DNA from: Parcubacteria group bacterium GW2011_GWB1_44_7
GTDB taxonomy: Bacteria; Patescibacteria; Paceibacteria; UBA9973; DSPV01
Direction: 5' to 3'
Assembly (NCBI GenBank): GCA_000999175.1
Contig: LCJJ01000036.1
Span: 1 to 5,581, forward strand
Length of the DNA stretch: 5,581 nt
Part shown: one piece after another, positions 4,170 to 5,581 of the stretch
Layout: every line of letters begins with the position of its first letter
Position numbering within the stretch: the stretch's first letter is position 1
Notes under the pieces: generated by a model
What the model saw: the letters and a program-made list of their open reading frames with translations, nothing else
The model's database searches: none
What the model was told of the DNA's origin: nothing
Position numbers and translations under genes: made by a program

Positions 4170-5581
4170 TTAAAAAGGAAGCGCCGGCGGAGAAACTACT
4201 TTCTGTGGAATACACTTGGCAACACTGCCCTGAAGGGTCGCCACCCCTTGCATTGTGGCCCCCGAGCTATCGACACAGTATGACGTCCCCTCTTCCGCAA
4301 CAAGGGGTGAGGACACTGCGTAGCTTTGCGTAGCACCCCCCTTGCCTTGTGACGATTTCCCGCTTGACCTCCCTGTCGCGCAAGTGATCGTTTTTCCGCC
4401 GTTATTTTTCATAATGTCCGTTAGCGCATTTCGAATACCCGAATCTTTATAAAAAATCGAGGTCCCGCCATTTTTGGGACATTGCCCCGCCTTGGCTGCA
4501 TAGAGTATCGGTCCATAGCTATCATTATGGGCATCATAAAAGATTTCTGCTTGAGGGCGAATACTGCTCAAGTTTGCCTTGATGGCGGCATCGGAAGCTT
4601 TGGTGCGTGCGTTCCCCAACGCATCGCCAGAAAGTCCCGAAATTACTTCCTCTGCCGGTATCGAAGAACCCGGCGCGGTAATGTTCATGGGTTTGTTCTG
4701 ATCCGTCGATACACCATCGATGGAAAAACTGATTTTGGTGATGGCGTCATTCGCGTTGCTATCCAAGGCTCGCGGATCAAAAGATCCATCCACTTTCACG
4801 CGCGTCACGAAATGTTCTTTCTTGCTAATCCATATCTCCATGGAAGTATCCTTCAGTAATGCATCAAAAGCGGGGTCGGAGAATATTTTTTCAATCTCCA
4901 TTTCCGCCTCTTTCACGGAATCCGAAGTTATTTTCGGGTCGCTTTGGTATACACGAGCCGCCTCTTGTATCGTCGCCAGAGAGAATTTCTTTAATCCTTC
5001 CTTGTCAATATGTAATGCATAATGATACGCATTGACTCCCCCGACTTTTTCATCCGGCAACTCCTCCGAGACGACAATCGGTTTGTGTTCTTGAACAAAC
5101 GCGACAACTTTCTTGATAAAAAGATCGTTTTTCGTCTTGTCGGTAACATCGATGTCCGTTTCGATATTGATATTCATCATATCGTTCGAGAGTGCTTCCG
5201 GGAGTTTTTTAGGGTCAATCAATATCCACTTGTTCGCATACGAACCAAGGCCGGGCAAAAACATTGAGATAAGCGACGGCAACTGAATAATCTTCAAATA
5301 TAAAATATCTCCTATTGACCGCACCCCTAAATCCATGCTCATAGGGCTCATGCCATTTTCACCCACCGCAAGGTGAATCGTCATGTCGGCCTTTGTCGTG
5401 CTGGCAACAACTTCTACCTTACCATCAGTTTTTAAAGTCACGCGCAAGGGCTTGCCCGCTTCGGTTCCGGGAAAAGACTCCACCCCCTTCCCTGAAACTT
5501 CTAAAGTTCCCGCAAGAGAGACTACCCCGGAGGTAATGCGCGTTTCATTCACAAAGGCCTCCGCGAGTACCTTATTCGGGT
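4170..5581 (-). CDS. Exported LolA/LppX-like protein with C-terminal pilin-like domain (5' end beyond right edge)
   Basis: The frame is open to the window edge. The GTG at 5552 is not a convincing start because in-frame sequence (PNKVLAEAFVNETRITSG) reads through it, so the N-terminus, probably with a signal or anchor, is missing. Numbering from that GTG, residues about 1-300 are alternating beta-strand sequence (GTLEVSG, ADMTIHL, DILYLKI, ANKWILIDP, MEIWISKKEHFVTRVKVDG, ITKISFSIDG, then NKPMNITAP). This recalls LolA/LppX/LprG-type lipoprotein folds that bind lipids or peptidoglycan-associated ligands. Residues about 310-450 resemble the soluble part of CPR type IV pilin-like proteins: an amphipathic helix ARTKASDAAIKANLSSIRPQ, AEIFYDAHNDSYG, and a later SYAVSSPL...SYCVDSSG segment. 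Cysteines at 358, 391, 426 and 447 could form two disulfides outside the membrane. The pilin N-terminal hydrophobic helix is absent at this junction. It is followed by the DUF2238 gene after 12 nt. The function is unproven; cell-surface location is inferred. Confidence 0.8.
   Translation of the reverse strand, partial: PNKVLAEAFVNETRITSGVVSLAGTLEVSGKGVESFPGTEAGKPLRVTLKTDGKVEVVASTTKADMTIHLAVGENGMSPMSMDLGVRSIGDILYLKIIQLPSLISMFLPGLGSYANKWILIDPKKLPEALSNDMMNINIETDIDVTDKTKNDLFIKKVVAFVQEHKPIVVSEELPDEKVGGVNAYHYALHIDKEGLKKFSLATIQEAARVYQSDPKITSDSVKEAEMEIEKIFSDPAFDALLKDTSMEIWISKKEHFVTRVKVDGSFDPRALDSNANDAITKISFSIDGVSTDQNKPMNITAPGSSIPAEEVISGLSGDALGNARTKASDAAIKANLSSIRPQAEIFYDAHNDSYGPILYAAKAGQCPKNGGTSIFYKDSGIRNALTDIMKNNGGKTITCATGRSSGKSSQGKGGATQSYAVSSPLVAEEGTSYCVDSSGATMQGVATLQGSVAKCIPQKVVSPPALPF

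Noticed and set aside
4482..5267. + strand open frames of 81-125 codons inside the right-edge gene
   Set aside because: All are antisense to a long continuous protein-like frame, and their translations show no domain or hydrophobic organisation.
5546..5552. GTG at 5552 (or ATG at 5548) as the true start of the right-edge gene
   Set aside because: The GTG frame stays open and protein-like to the window edge, no signal sequence follows it, and no SD site precedes it. The ATG at 5548 is out of frame.

Overview
The window looks like a piece of a Candidate Phyla Radiation (Patescibacteria, probably Parcubacteria/Paceibacteria) genome. The reasons are a valyl-tRNA synthetase that stops right after the anticodon-binding domain without the usual C-terminal arm, tightly packed and overlapping genes, an Hsp20 of the type common in these bacteria, a small one-pass coiled-coil membrane protein, and a secreted protein ending in a type IV pilin-like domain. 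Lineage is inferred from protein character only; no marker was compared with a database.

Layout. The left half (1-2759) reads on the + strand as one apparent polycistron: valS (cut by the left edge), then a PrsW-family intramembrane protease overlapping valS by 19 nt, then an Hsp20 chaperone overlapping prsW by 4 nt (ATGA). A perfect 15-bp hairpin at 2794-2826 closes the block and separates it from everything to the right, which reads on the - strand. That half contains tRNA-Phe(GAA) with an encoded CCA (2831-2906), a 95-residue one-TM protein (2965-3252), a 59-residue Cys4 zinc-finger-like protein (3343-3522), a DUF2238/YjdF-like membrane protein (3594-4157), and a large exported protein cut by the right edge (4170-5581).

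How the genes relate. valS-prsW-hsp20 joins translation, membrane proteolysis and protein folding in one transcript by position; a shared stress or proteostasis role is inference. On the - strand the large exported protein and the DUF2238 protein are 12 nt apart and probably cotranscribed. The zinc-finger gene and the one-TM gene each have a recognisable sigma70-like promoter. The former has a strong Shine-Dalgarno (SD) site, while the latter's -10 box lies only 6 nt before ATG, which suggests a leaderless mRNA.

Main anomalies. (1) valS is broken near 625-632: the frame shifts and about 25-30 residues of the catalytic core are absent. (2) The DUF2238 protein appears to lack, in frame, the conserved central block of its family. 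(3) The right-edge protein fuses a LolA/LppX-like lipoprotein-type region to a C-terminal pilin-like domain without the pilin transmembrane helix. No convincing wholly new system is visible; the fusion protein is the best candidate for something under-described, and the two internal losses may be assembly errors.
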